Below, in pieces: positions 12,701 through 23,056 of a stretch of 64,000 nucleotides of DNA. The DNA is taken from assembly GCA_015832175.1 (NCBI GenBank), contig WJXW01000004.1, positions 3,968,001 to 4,032,000 on the forward strand. The letters are read 5' to 3'. Under the pieces are notes generated by a model. It saw only the letters and a program-made list of their open reading frames with translations, did no database searches and was not told where the DNA came from. A program made the translations under genes and the position numbers. Origin of the DNA: Paraphaeosphaeria minitans (lineage: Eukaryota > Ascomycota > Dothideomycetes > Pleosporales > Didymosphaeriaceae). Numbering within the stretch: position 1 is the first letter of the stretch; each line of letters starts with the position of its first letter.

Positions 12701-13868
12701 TTGTAAAACTCGTCAAGCGACATCTCAAGGCCATCTTGCTCGCCATTGGGGATGGGGCCAACGACGTATCCATGATCCAGGCTGCTCACATTGGAGTCGG
12801 TATCAGCGGTGTCGAAGGTCTCCAGGCCGCGCGAAGCGCCGATATTTCCATTGGCCAATTCCGGTACCTCCGCAAGCTCCTTCTAGTTCATGGAGCTTGG
12901 AGCTACCAGCGTGTCAGCAAGGTCATTCTCTACTCCTTTTACAAGAACATAGCGCTCTTCATGACCCAGTTCTGGTACTCCTTCCAGAATGCCTTCTCTG
13001 GACAAATTATCTTTGAGTCGTGGACACTGACATTTTACAACGTGTTCTTCACGGCTGCGCCTCCCTTCGTCATGGGTATTTTTGATCAATTTGTCAGTGC
13101 GCGTCTGTTGGATCGCTACCCACAACTCTATCGTCTCAGTCAGAGTGGGGTCTTCTTCAAGATGCACTCTTTCTGGGCATGGGTCGCAAACGGCTTCTAC
13201 CATTCCTTGGTCCTATACTTTGTCTCGCAGGCAATCGTGCTATGGGACTGGCCTCAGGCGGATGGTTTGAATGCAGGCCACTGGGTGTGGGGTACTGCGC
13301 TCTACACAACTGCACTAGCGACTGTACTGTTGAAAGCGGCACTCATCACGAACATCTGGACCAAGTATGCCTTCGTTGCTATCCCGGGTTCGATGGCCCT
13401 CTGGTTCATCCTCATACCCGTCTACGCGACTGTCGCCCCTATGGTCAACGTGTCGACCGAATACATCGGCGTCATCCAGCGCCTATTCCCAGATGCTCGC
13501 TTCTGGGCCATGCTGTGCGTGATACCTCCGCTCTGCCTGGTTCGAGATTACGCCTGGAAGTACGCCAAGAGAATGTACTTCCCTCAGAGCTACCACCACG
13601 TTCAAGAGATACAAAAGTACAACATTCAAGACTACAGACCGCGGTATGTACTACCATGTCCCGCTCGTCTTGGGTTTATTTGCTGACCAGCGATAGCATG
13701 GAACAATTCCAAAAAGCCATCCGCAAAGTGCGCCAAGTGCAGCGCATGCGCAAGCAGCGCGGGTACGCCTTCTCCCAGACGGACGAATCACAGGCACGCG
13801 TACTGCAGGCTTACGACACGACGCGCGAACGGGACCGCTACGGCCACATGGCGAGTTCGAGACGATAA
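9766..13868 (+). CDS. DRS2: Drs2-type phospholipid-transporting P4-ATPase (flippase)
   Basis: Moves aminophospholipids from the lumenal to the cytosolic leaflet of trans-Golgi/endosomal membranes, normally with a Cdc50-family subunit. Two exons, 9766-13643 and 13697-13868 (53-nt intron), give 1349 residues, the usual size in filamentous fungi. The order is classical: a Gly/Pro-rich N-tail; TM1-2 with FSKYANLFFLFTAILQQVP; the A-domain loop DGET at about 381-384 (P4 version of TGES); the TM4 motif PISL; the phosphorylated DKTGT with Asp605; the N-domain; the hinge GDGANDV with Asp996; then TM5-10. The small last exon carries the C-terminal regulatory motif RGYAFSQ, known in Drs2 as part of the autoinhibitory tail. 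Extended strong similarity to yeast Drs2 rather than Dnf1/2 or Neo1 supports the symbol. Confidence 0.96.
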
Positions 13869-15545
13869 CCATGAGCATTTGCTTTTCACGTGTACTTTTG
13901 CAATCCTACACTCTTGGCGCACATTTCTGGGGCGTTCGCCCGATGGACTGGGTCGGATATGGGTTGGGCCTTCGATTTCACGGTGTGTTTGTGCAAGGGT
14001 GAGCGTTCTTTTAGGCGCTGGGGTGTGTTTGATATAGCTAGTGTGCATTACTTCGTACGACGGGAGAAATCAAAAGGCATGGGGTGTACTTGATGGATGG
14101 TGTCGTGTGTGTGCATGTTTGTGTGTGTGTGTGTGTGAGTGTGTGTGTGTGTGGGTGTGTGTGTGTGTGTGGGTGTGGGTGTGGGTGTGTGTGGGTGTGT
14201 GTGCATGCATGTAAGTGAACGTGCGTATGGCGGACTGGATCGCCGAACCCACGACAAGAAAAGTCAATACGCGCGGCCTGCGTGTTGCTTACCCTACGGC
14301 AACACAATGTATTCGGACTTTGAAGCATTCAAAGTGCATCCTGGTCTACCTAATCCGAGCTGATCAATCCTGGCAGCGTAGGTACCGCAGGTAAGCGAAG
14401 GCGAGGGAACGCTACATCTAGGTATAGATACCTACCTACGGCATAGAAAGCTAGGAATGCTCTGCTTTCGCGGTCTCGGGAAACGGTTACGCTAGGTACC
14501 TGCTTCAGCCTCCTCGTGCGCTGCTGGGATCACGAGTAGCTGGGATGGCTTTTCCCGTTCCAAGACCAACATCCACATGGCAGTAGGCATTGTGCTGTTG
14601 GTGACTGCATCGCGAGAAGAATCGATCTGTCCTAGGTACCTGGTTGGAATGAAAAGCTTTCTAGAACGGTTGCTGAAGATCTGGTGATCTGCTTTGCTGC
14701 TTCCATCTACATACGTTACCGTGCTTTGAAGGGAGGGGGGTAGAGGGGTAGAGGGTGTGGAGCACAAGGGCGGGCGGCTGCAGCACTACCGTACCTACCT
14801 GGTAAACTTGATCAGGTGGATACCTAGTACCTAGTGCAAGGATCCGTTCAAAAGTTATATGGCGACTGCAAAGGCAGCAATGACCTAGTATCGTTGGAGT
14901 GTAAGCTAGTGCACGCTGGCGACGCAGACTCTCGCAGCTGTGAGAATTGTTACGACTACATTTGATAGGTATCAGAGGTTAACCTTGCCAAAGATACTCC
15001 ATGTCAATTCTGTTGCCGCCTGGGGCGGAGGCGTAAGTGGGGAGAGGGGAGGGGAGTGAATGATGGTGCCAAGGATAGAGAGGGTGGAAGCACATTGCCC
15101 CCTAAACGAAGGCATCGAACGATCGCTGTCACTGAATCGGATGCATACGAGTGACACGAGAGAATTCTGCAGAGCGCTTCGTCCTGTTGATGTTGCATCG
15201 CATGCAATATTATCGAGACCGAGCTATCCTCAACCGCCAACCGCTCTGGAATCGGCTCTTGGAGAACTACAAATGTGAACGGGACCCGTTCTATACTCAT
15301 ACAATCAATACTCCATGAAACCAGATGAGCGCGCTCGCTCGACCCAAACAAAGCACCCACGCTCAAAGAACAAGCCTTGCCCAACGCCATTACCTTTCAG
15401 TGTCTCCAAAGACCACGTGTACAAGTACAAAGCCCAGACCAGGTAACGAAGGGAACCCGGGGAAGCAGTGGTCGACCATCTCCGGCGCATGCACACCAGC
15501 TCAGAATCGAATAGGATCAAAAAATACCCGACCGAAATGGGACTT
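13869..15545. other. Intergenic between two convergent genes
   Basis: 3' flanks of the P4-ATPase and the INO80F-like gene. It contains the GT microsatellite at 14101-14209. Several open frames up to 128 codons exist, but none has recognisable motifs. Confidence 0.5.
14101..14209. repeat. (GT)n microsatellite
   Basis: About 110 bp of GT dinucleotides broken by GGGT and GCAT interruptions, 230 bp after the P4-ATPase stop codon. Confidence 0.9.
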
Positions 15546-16396
15546 CTAACCCCTGTTCACGGACGTGAATCCAGAACCTGCGGCGTCCGTCATCTCGGTA
15601 TCGCCGTTCTGCACCTCGCGTGGTTCTGAGACGGGCGGATTGGTACCGGAAAGCGTGCGTCGGCGGCCAGCATACTCGGGGCCGGTCTCTCCGGGCGGTG
15701 GTCGTGCCCCGTCGTTCACAGGGTCGAAGTAGGCGCCGCGCGTAGACTCGGGAGCACGCAGCGACTGTAGCGGTGGAAGACTCGATTCCGCGTTTCCATT
15801 GACGGCGTGTGGGGAGGTAGCGGTCGCGCCGATGTTGCTGAAGAAGGGGTTGTTAGAGCGGCTGGGATCGGGCGTGCTCTGCGCCGAGGACATGGGGTTC
15901 ATCGCATGGAGAAGCGGCTGGTGATGGGAGTTGCTAGGGCTCTCCTGCTGCACGGAGGCAGCACCGCCGGTCTGCGAGCCTGCGGGTGGTGTGCCTTTGC
16001 GATGGCTGCGCTTGCTCCTCAGCGGCTTATCGGTGGGCGTCGGCGGCGGACTGCTACTCCGGTCCGAGTCATCGATGCTGAACTCCATGTGCTTCTGAAG
16101 CTGCTCGAGGAGGAAGGCGCGCTCGAGGCGCATCTTCTGGATGCCACGGTGTAGACGCCGGATGCGCACGCGGGTGCCATCGTTGCTGTCTTCGATGTCG
16201 GTTATGCGCCGTCGGAGATCAATGCACTTCTTGTAGTAGGCCTTCTCCACCGATGGCGGAAGATCTGACTGGGAGAACGCCCGCGCAGCTAGGCAACGTT
16301 AGTGAAGCTCGCAGACGAAAATGGCATCCGCGTGTAGCTGTGCGCGAAGGGAACGGCGCGCCGTAAAGCACACGCCCACGCACCGGCTTGGGGCAT
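15546..16396 (-). CDS. INO80F-domain-like coiled-coil protein (putative INO80 complex subunit)
   Basis: A 13-nt first coding exon (16396-16384, M-P-Q-A plus one base), a 95-nt intron with a TTCACTAAC branch site, then 16288-15546; 251 residues. The N-terminal 70 residues form a basic helix of the pattern YYKKCIDLRRRI-DIE...RI-RLHRGIQKMRLERAFLLEQL. This resembles the region found in Nhp10/TFPT-type INO80 subunits (INO80F domain). The rest is Ser/Pro-rich and disordered. The tiny first exon is inferred because MPQAAARAFSQSDLPPSVEK joins in frame with perfect splice sites, whereas the larger exon has no other in-frame ATG near its start. Family assignment is by pattern only, so the role in chromatin remodelling is an inference. 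Confidence 0.7.
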
Positions 16397-16779
16397 CTTG
16401 AATATGTCGTGGCAGCTGTAGGAGTGAAATGGGGTGGCCGTCGGCGTAACGCTGAGTCCGTAATGTGAGGGTGGGAGTTGTTGGGCGTCTGTTGGCTCGG
16501 TAGCTTGGGACGCGCTTGAACTATCGTGAACTGGGGACTGGGGACTGGGGTTGCCAAGAGCTTTGCGGCGTCGCCGTTTCTCCGGCCCCCCGACGCTATC
16601 GTGTCAGGCTTTGCTTCCGCACTCATGCACGTCATAGCTAGCAAACAGTGTAGAGGCTACGCATCATCGCGCACTGCCGCTCAGTTCATGCCCTCAGTAA
16701 AATGGCCTGCTATATGTATTGAAAGTGAGGCAATCATTCCATCAATCATCGGATCAAGCAATTGATTGGTAACACTATT
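16397..16779. other. Intergenic; shared 5' flank of the INO80F-like gene and tRNA-Ser
   Basis: Divergent upstream region; no gene seen. Confidence 0.5.
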
Positions 16780-16860
16780 GGCACTTTGGCGGAGTGGTTA
16801 ACGCGCGGGCCTGCTAAGCCCGTTCCTTCGGGAGCGAGAGTTCGAATCTCTCAGGTGTCG
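16780..16860 (+). tRNA. tRNA-Ser(GCU)
   Basis: Acceptor stem GGCACTT pairs with AGGTGTC, with G-T wobbles. The D arm is GGCGGAGTGGTTAACGC. The anticodon stem GCGGGC/GCCCGT holds the loop CTGCTAA, so the anticodon is GCT. A long class II variable arm (TTCCTTCGGGAGC) and a T arm GAGAG-TTCGAAT-CTCTC complete the fold. No intron. Confidence 0.95.
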
Positions 16861-16864
16861 ATAC

Positions 16865-16870
16865 TTTTTT
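16865..16870 (+). terminator. Pol III terminator of tRNA-Ser
   Basis: Run of six T starting 5 nt after the tRNA. Confidence 0.8.
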
Positions 16871-17296
16871 GACGATCTGGAAGCTTGCTTCCACCCATTT
16901 TCCGCACCTCTCTCCACCTCCATAGTGATGACGGGTTTAATTGGATGCATAACAATGCAAGCACACGTAAGTAAAGTTGACACCTTGGCACGTTCAGGTC
17001 ACATGTTCTGGACGGCTGTCCATCCTATTTTTGGGCCTGCTACTTCGTGGTGGCGTTAATATAAATAGCTCAGTTCTACCTCGACCTGCACATGACTGTG
17101 TGCAACTGCACGTTTGAACAGTGTGGGTCTCATGACAAGCCTACTACAATTTTACATATTGGTTTACTCTTCAATGCGCGATGCTGATACATCCATCCCC
17201 ATATCTCATTACTTCATTACCCATATCTCATTACTTCATTAGACAAAGTCACTACCCAGAACACCTCTCTAATCCGCATCACCATATTACACGTCC
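16871..17296. other. Intergenic, AT-richer
   Basis: 3' flank of the RING gene. A short duplication of CCCATATCTCATTACTTCATT occurs near 17199-17240. No gene seen. Confidence 0.5.
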
Positions 17297-20200
17297 TCAA
17301 GTCCTCCCCTCCCTTTCCCCACTCCCCCCAATAACCCTCCCATACCCACCCGGAAACAGCCCCTTCGTCCCCGCATACACACCCCAGCACCAATCCCCAT
17401 TGATATCCTCCGCTTCCGTGATCTCCGCCAACTTCGGAAACGCCAGCTCATCCGTCACGCCCTCGGCAGGGAAGTAGCTCCAGCGAGCCTGAATCCTCAA
17501 CCCGACGCCGCCATCCGGCGGAAAGCGCTGCGTCGACAGCGCCGACCTGGGCATGTTTGGGGACCGAAACTGCTGCCGGGAGCCGTCGGTGTCGCGCCAC
17601 GTCCACTTTTCCGCGGGGGACGGCTGAGATGGGGATGGTGGAGAAGCAGAGTCCGTCTCGTCGCGGAGGGAAAAGCCGCCAACGAGATCGCGGACGACGA
17701 CGCGGCGCTGGCCGCCGTCGCGGTCTTCGAAGCCCACGATGATCATGCGGTGGTTGCGCAGACAGCGGCGCCAACCATACATACCATCTTCCTTGCTGAT
17801 GCGGCCTGAGAGGACGAGCTTTTGGTAGCAGCCGGAGCAGATGTCGTAGTCGCCGCTGTTGCATTGCAGGCAATGGTACCTTGTGAGCGACGGGGGGATC
17901 GGGTATGTGCAGACGTTGCAGAGGGTTGTGAATGTGAGAGGGCGATAGGTGGATTTGGCGAGGGTGACGTGGCCAGGGCCGCTGATGAGGGATGCGGCTT
18001 TGGGTGTTAGTGGTGGGGAGGTCGGCGGTGAGGCATCGAGGGCGGAAGGGGGTGCGAGATGGTTTGATCGAGGCGTTGACGGTCGTTCAGTACTCATGGC
18101 GGCAGGAGTGGACGACGAAGATGCCCGCTCCCTTCCTACATGCGAGATGGGAAGAAGTGCATGAGTGCAATGTCTGCCCTGATTTACGCAGTCATTGCAA
18201 TATCCCCATTCTCCTTCGTTGCAGTAGTCGCATTTCCAGTAGCACCCATCCGCCCACTGCGCGCATCTGTCGCAGAAGACGCCGCTTTCGAGTCTATGTG
18301 AAGGGTCATCCTCGCTCTGCAAGACATGTGGTGCTGTTGCTGTTGCTGCTTCGGTGAGTCGCACTTGCGGTTTCCGAAACCGATGCCCTCGCATGATGTG
18401 AGGAAGGTCGTGACTCGCAGCATAGCCACCAGGTGGTGCCTTTGCCTGGTAGGCTGGCCATGCCGCCCACCCAAATCCGAACCAATGGTTGCAGCCTTTC
18501 CCGCGACGATAGCAAGGCTGGCACAGATTGTATCCCCCTTCATCACACTGCGAGCAGTTATAGTGTAGCTCATACTCGATGTGAGCTTTTCCACAACCGC
18601 GACACGAGATATAAGGCTCTGGATACAGAGTTGGTGGTGCTACGGGAGCGGTCACTGATGCAGCCGGTGAATGCGACTGGCCAATGGCGGGGTCAGTTGT
18701 GGAGCGAGGGAATGTGGGTGAAGTTGCTGTGGGTGGTGTGTTAGTATGCGGAGCGTGGGGCTGTCTGATGCCGGTGGGATCTGTAGTTCGGCGAGAGGTA
18801 GAAAGGGCAGACGCAGTTGCGGGTGGCGGAACCGACGAGATAGGGCTCGTCACAGGGGATGCCACAACCTGCGAAGCGATCCTCACGCTCTCTGAATTCG
18901 TGATGAAGTTGAAGGCCGCCCTTCGCGGGGAATTAGGATTTGAGGAAGTGTGGGTCTGGAGGCTACTCCTGAATTGGTCTCGTTCTTCAAGGGCACTTCT
19001 CTGCTCGTTATCTGATTGACGCCTTCGATCAGAGTTATTGCCCAATGCTGACGTTGGATCAAGTAATTCTGGTTGCGAGTTGTTGTACGCCCGTGTAGAG
19101 GAAATTGTTAGAGGTGTGGGTCGGTGTTCTCTGGCTGATCTCGAGCTACCCTGACTAGACGATCGAGTGTGTCGTGTACGCGATCCTTGGTTTGCAACAT
19201 CCAAGAGCCCTGGTCTAGATACAGGCGGCCTGTTATCCCTATCTCGGGGATTCGGCGTGCTACTCGAAGACCTTGTGTGCGCTCTCCTCCGCTGTGGAGC
19301 GTCTTCTCGGACAGGCGGACTTCGTATCTCAGGCGTGGAGGCGCCCGATGCGCTGATCTGGCCTTCTCTTGCGAGTCGTTCCCTGCGCTCCCGTTGTTCC
19401 CTCCTCTTCTGCTCCTGTCGCCTCCGGTATGCCTGAGCTATCCTCTCGCTGATCTCATCCTCCTGGGCAACGTCGATGTTGTTGAGATCGATACCATCCA
19501 ACAAGCCTTCCTCCATGATCTGGCGCATGATCTCTTCTTCCATCTCTTGCGAATCCAGCTCACTTGCGCTAAGCAAGCTTCTTAAGCTCGACTGATGTTC
19601 GACCGCCCTTGGAGGCACTACCTCTCGGGTCGCAGAACTCCCCGGTCGTCCGTCCGCACCCCTCATGTCCGCGCTCCTCTCACGTCTGTCTCCGCTGTGC
19701 TCTCTCCGCTCTCTCCGCCTCCTCTCCCGCGGCGGCTCCAGATGGTCCACGGTAGCCACGTTGCTCGTGGAATCAATGCCCACCTCTCTCAGGCTCAACT
19801 GCTGCACCTCTTCGAGCACTCTGCGCTCCTCGTCCTCATCTTGCCCGGTCCTCCGCCGCAATTTTGGCATGACCACGTCCCCATACTTGAATTTGGCCCT
19901 ATCAGCCTGCTTCTCTTGCTCGCTCTTTCCTCTATGCGGGTGTGCTTGTATAAACATGTCCAGCAGCGTCGTTACGGTGGCATTTGGCTTCGTTGCGCGG
20001 ACGGAAGCCCGGCATGACGGGCAGGTATATGGGTGGATGGAGGTGGCAGTCGAGGCTTGGAAAGCGAACCACTCCTTCAGACACGCGCCGCAGAAGGTGT
20101 GGAGGCAGTCGAGGAGCGTAAGCGGCTGGTAGAGGAGGTCGGTGCATATCTGGGTGCCGAGCGCGTCAGTGGGTGCACGAATGACTTGATATGAAAGACG

Positions 20201-20422
20201 GGCAACAGAAGGGGAGCGTTGAGCTTGGTCGGGAGCAGATTGTAGCTCTGGGCGACTCCCAGGCTTCACTTCGCGCCCAAACCCACGTCCTTGCGACAAC
20301 TCGTCCTGACCGCCCCATCGCGCCCCTCCCCCGCGCCGCACCACCAGAACCTCACTCACCGAGCACGTCAACTCCCTCTCCAAGTCCACCGGCGCAGGTC
20401 CCGTCTTTTCAGCCTCCGTCAT
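17297..20422 (-). CDS. RING finger, three ZZ-like zinc fingers and C-terminal SH3 domain protein (probable E3 ubiquitin ligase)
   Basis: Exons 20422-20360 and 20149-17297 (210-nt intron, a multiple of three and open, so it can be misread as coding) give 971 residues. Splicing restores a perfect C3HC4 RING near the N-terminus: C20, C23, C36, H38, C41, C44, C64, C67. About 450 residues of Arg/Ser-rich low complexity follow. Three Cys-rich ZZ-type fingers lie at about 534-580, 641-690 and 763-825. An SH3 fold lies at about 908-962 (RWSYFPAEG, ELAFPKLAEI, DWCWGVYAGTKGLFP). RING domains of this kind transfer ubiquitin; ZZ fingers often bind N-terminal degrons or histone tails; SH3 binds Pro-rich partners. 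The start at 20422 is preferred because residues 1-21 then run straight into the RING; an ATG at 20455 would add 11 residues. Substrate unknown. Confidence 0.88.
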   Translation of the reverse strand: MTEAEKTGPAPVDLERELTCSVSEVLVVRRGGGARWGGQDELSQGRGFGREVKPGSRPELQSAPDQAQRSPSVARLSYQVIRAPTDALGTQICTDLLYQPLTLLDCLHTFCGACLKEWFAFQASTATSIHPYTCPSCRASVRATKPNATVTTLLDMFIQAHPHRGKSEQEKQADRAKFKYGDVVMPKLRRRTGQDEDEERRVLEEVQQLSLREVGIDSTSNVATVDHLEPPRERRRRERREHSGDRRERSADMRGADGRPGSSATREVVPPRAVEHQSSLRSLLSASELDSQEMEEEIMRQIMEEGLLDGIDLNNIDVAQEDEISERIAQAYRRRQEQKRREQRERRERLAREGQISASGASTPEIRSPPVREDAPQRRRAHTRSSSSTPNPRDRDNRPPVSRPGLLDVANQGSRTRHTRSSSQGSSRSAREHRPTPLTISSTRAYNNSQPELLDPTSALGNNSDRRRQSDNEQRSALEERDQFRSSLQTHTSSNPNSPRRAAFNFITNSESVRIASQVVASPVTSPISSVPPPATASALSTSRRTTDPTGIRQPHAPHTNTPPTATSPTFPRSTTDPAIGQSHSPAASVTAPVAPPTLYPEPYISCRGCGKAHIEYELHYNCSQCDEGGYNLCQPCYRRGKGCNHWFGFGWAAWPAYQAKAPPGGYAASHDLPHIMRGHRFRKPQVRLTEAATATAPHVLQSEDDPSHRLESGVFCDRCAQWADGCYWKCDYCNEGEWGYCNDCVNQGRHCTHALLPISHVGRERASSSSTPAAMSTERPSTPRSNHLAPPSALDASPPTSPPLTPKAASLISGPGHVTLAKSTYRPLTFTTLCNVCTYPIPPSLTRYHCLQCNSGDYDICSGCYQKLVLSGRISKEDGMYGWRRCLRNHRMIIVGFEDRDGGQRRVVVRDLVGGFSLRDETDSASPPSPSQPSPAEKWTWRDTDGSRQQFRSPNMPRSALSTQRFPPDGGVGLRIQARWSYFPAEGVTDELAFPKLAEITEAEDINGDWCWGVYAGTKGLFPGGYGRVIGGSGEREGRT

Positions 20423-21522
20423 GATTCCTCCAGTCCAGCTCACGTCGGGTGGCACCGAGATATCCTCGGGCGTGGTTCGATCAGGTCGCCAGCAGTGCCC
20501 GCGGTGCCGTCAGCCGTTTTGCGCTTGGCGGGCTGAACCATGTCCAGCGCCTCACGAAAGCCGAACTAAAGCATAGAAAGAGGCGAGAGAGTGGTAAGCG
20601 TGTGGATGCCTGCGACCGGCGAGAAAAGGCAAGGCCGCCCTGATGCGAGGATACCGGCTTGACTCGACGCATGACGACGTGTTCGATCCCACGACGTGCA
20701 TGTTAGTCAGCTTCAGACATCACCACTGCGATGCGGGACGAATGCGACGCTACGGACATCTTTCCCGTCACAGACAGAATGTGTTTTCAAGGAAACAGCC
20801 ACAAAGCCGAGGATACAGGTCAACCTGGTCAACCTGACCTGAACCTACGCACAAAAGCAAAGCCACTGTGCAGCGTCTGAAGGACCGCACTACCCAATAC
20901 CTACCTAGGTACACCTTCCTCACCTCCACCGCCTCGGCAGCGCACCACCAGCATGTCTGACTCGCCGCCAGCACCGAACCCCTTGCGGCAACTTCAACGA
21001 CGCTACTGTTTTCACCAGCGAAGGCATTTGAAATGTCGTGTCGCAGGCCTGCAGCAGATGAAACAAGGGCGCTGTGCTCTTGCGGCCGTGCATCCCGACG
21101 AGCCAGGACCACTACCTTGGGATCGAGTTTCGAAACCCCGAGGATTCAGGCTGCCAGGCTTCCTTGCGGTGATCGTGAAAGCTTGGTATGTTTATTGTGA
21201 CATTGATTCATCGCATGATGACATGTAGATAGGGACCTCCAACCTCGATTCCTTCCAGAACGTGTCGAGGGAAAAGGATTGCGCAGTGTGCTGGCATGAA
21301 TGAGCAAAGGCATCATCTCGAAGCTCAGCATCACAAAGAAAAATTCTAGTCAAGTAAAGGAGAAAAAAGTTTTGGCTGCGAAACAACTACTGTGCACACT
21401 CTCCCTTCAACCCCACCTCTCACCATCTTCATTCGCTAGTCTGTATAAGGAGATCCATCTGCCATCCAAAACTTCGCAGTGCCAGCATCTCTAGGCCCGT
21501 TTCAAGATCTCTTTCGAGATGC
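20423..21522. other. Intergenic
   Basis: 5' flank of the RING gene and 3' flank of the repetitive secreted protein. A 91-codon frame at 20953-21228 (+) begins with MSDSPPAPNP but resembles nothing I know; I do not call it a gene. Confidence 0.45.
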
Positions 21523-23056
21523 TTAGTTGCCGTTGCGGCCGTTGTCCTGAGCAGCAGTGCTGGCCTGGCCCTGACGCTGAGCATCAGTGTTAGCACCCTG
21601 CTGTTGCTGAGCAGCGGTGCTGGCCTGGCCCTGACTTTGAGCACCAGCTAACGTTGAACCCTGCTGTTCTTGAGCGCCAGTGCCGGTCTGGCCTTGCTGA
21701 GTGCCAGTGTTGGCACCCTGCTGTTGCTGAGCAGAGGCGCTGGCCTGGCCTTGACGTTGAGCGCCAGTGTTGGCAGCACCCTGAGTGCCCTGAGTGCCCT
21801 GAGTGCTCTGGGTGGTCTGGCCTTGACCAGCAGTGCCGGCAACGGTTCCTTGCTGAGAACCAGTGTTCCCGCTCTGGGTGTTCTGACCGGTCTGGGTGCC
21901 CTGAGTGCTCTGGCCTTGACTAGCAGTGCCGGCATTGGTTCCTTGCTGAGACCCAGTGTTCCCGCCCTGGGTGTTCTGACCAGTCTGGGTGCCCTGAGCG
22001 CCGCCAGCAACGTTGGGGTTGATCGCGGTTCCTGCGCCTTGGTTTCCGTTCACGCCAGTGACCTGTCCATTCGCGCCAGTCTGGGGAGTGCCAGCGGTGC
22101 CGGCAGTACCGGCAGTCTGCGACATTTTACCGTTGCCGGTACCAGCAGCGAGAGCCTGAGCAGCGGCGAAGGCCTGCTGGGGCGTTCCCTATGCATCTGT
22201 CAGTGAATGGGCTCCAAAGGTCATGACGGGAAATACGTACAGGAGTCTGGCCGGGGAGCGTAGGACCGTTGCTCTGGACACCGCCGATGACACCAGTCTG
22301 GTCGCATACGTTGGGACGAACAGCCTGGCTGTTCGATCCAGTGGATGCCATGTACGCATCAATGTTGGGGAGAACGTTGGTGCAACGGTTCTGGTTGATG
22401 AGGTCGATGTTGCTGACAGCGGCCTTGCCCTGCTGGGACATGAGCTGGAGTTTGTCGACGACATCCTGGAAGGAACCGCCAGTGGCGAGGGTGGAGTTGG
22501 CGGCCTGGACGTTGGGGAGCTGGCCGTTGGCAGCATCGATGACGGCCTTCTGGGTAAGCTCGTCGACTTCGGCGTTGTACGCGACAATGGCGGCTTGCTT
22601 GAAGGCAGCGTCGTCCTGGATGGTGGGTCCGTTGTTCAGGAACTGGGAGACCATCGAGGTATCGGCCATCCAGTTGGCGACGGCAGTAGCAAGGTCTCCA
22701 GCAGTGGGGGTCTGGCCCGGAGCACCTCCCGGTGGAGGGGGAACGGCGCTGGAAGTTCCAGGAGTGACGGTGCCGGGAGTACCAGCCGCAGGCTGGGTTG
22801 TACCAGTTTGTCCAGTTGTGCCAGTTTGTCCAGTTGTGCCTTGAGTTCCAGCAGCGCCCGTGGCGCCCGTGGCAGCTCCAGCGGCTCCCGTGTTTCCTGT
22901 AGTTCCCGTGGCGGTGCCGGTGCCGGCCCGGTTGCTGTTGGCATCTGCGTTCGCATTGTTCCCGCCATTAGCATTACCGCCCTGGTTACGGTTGAATGGA
23001 GTGGGAGCAGCAATAGCGGTGGATGCGAGAAGAGCGCTGAGAATTAGGTACTTCAT
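21523..23056 (-). CDS. Secreted protein with Gln/Gly/Thr-rich tandem-repeat tail
   Basis: Two exons, 23056-22241 and 22188-21523 (52-nt intron, donor GTACGT), encode 493 residues. A clear signal peptide (MKYLILSALLASTAIAAP) is followed by a Gly/Asn/Ala/Thr-rich stretch. Next comes a compact middle domain of about 150 residues, with WMADTSMVSQFLNNG and NRCTNVLPNIDAYMAS and only two cysteines. The C-terminal 170 residues are low complexity: two 31-residue units built on TGQNTQGGNTGSQQGT, then units of the type GQASTAAQQQQGANT. There is no GPI signal and no transmembrane helix. I recognise no family. The composition suggests an extended wall- or matrix-associated protein. The second exon contains an internal ATG at 22125, but its frame is simply the continuation of the first. 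Confidence 0.82.

Noticed and set aside
14038..14328. His/Thr-rich open frames across the GT repeat
   Set aside because: Pure microsatellite translation.
20953..21228. 91-codon plus-strand frame starting MSDSPPAPNP
   Set aside because: Plausible N-terminus, but the rest has no conserved pattern and no splice extension improves it.
22223..23047. 274-codon plus-strand frame opposite the secreted repeat protein
   Set aside because: Gly/Ser-rich antisense of a repetitive Ala/Thr/Pro gene; no independent signal.
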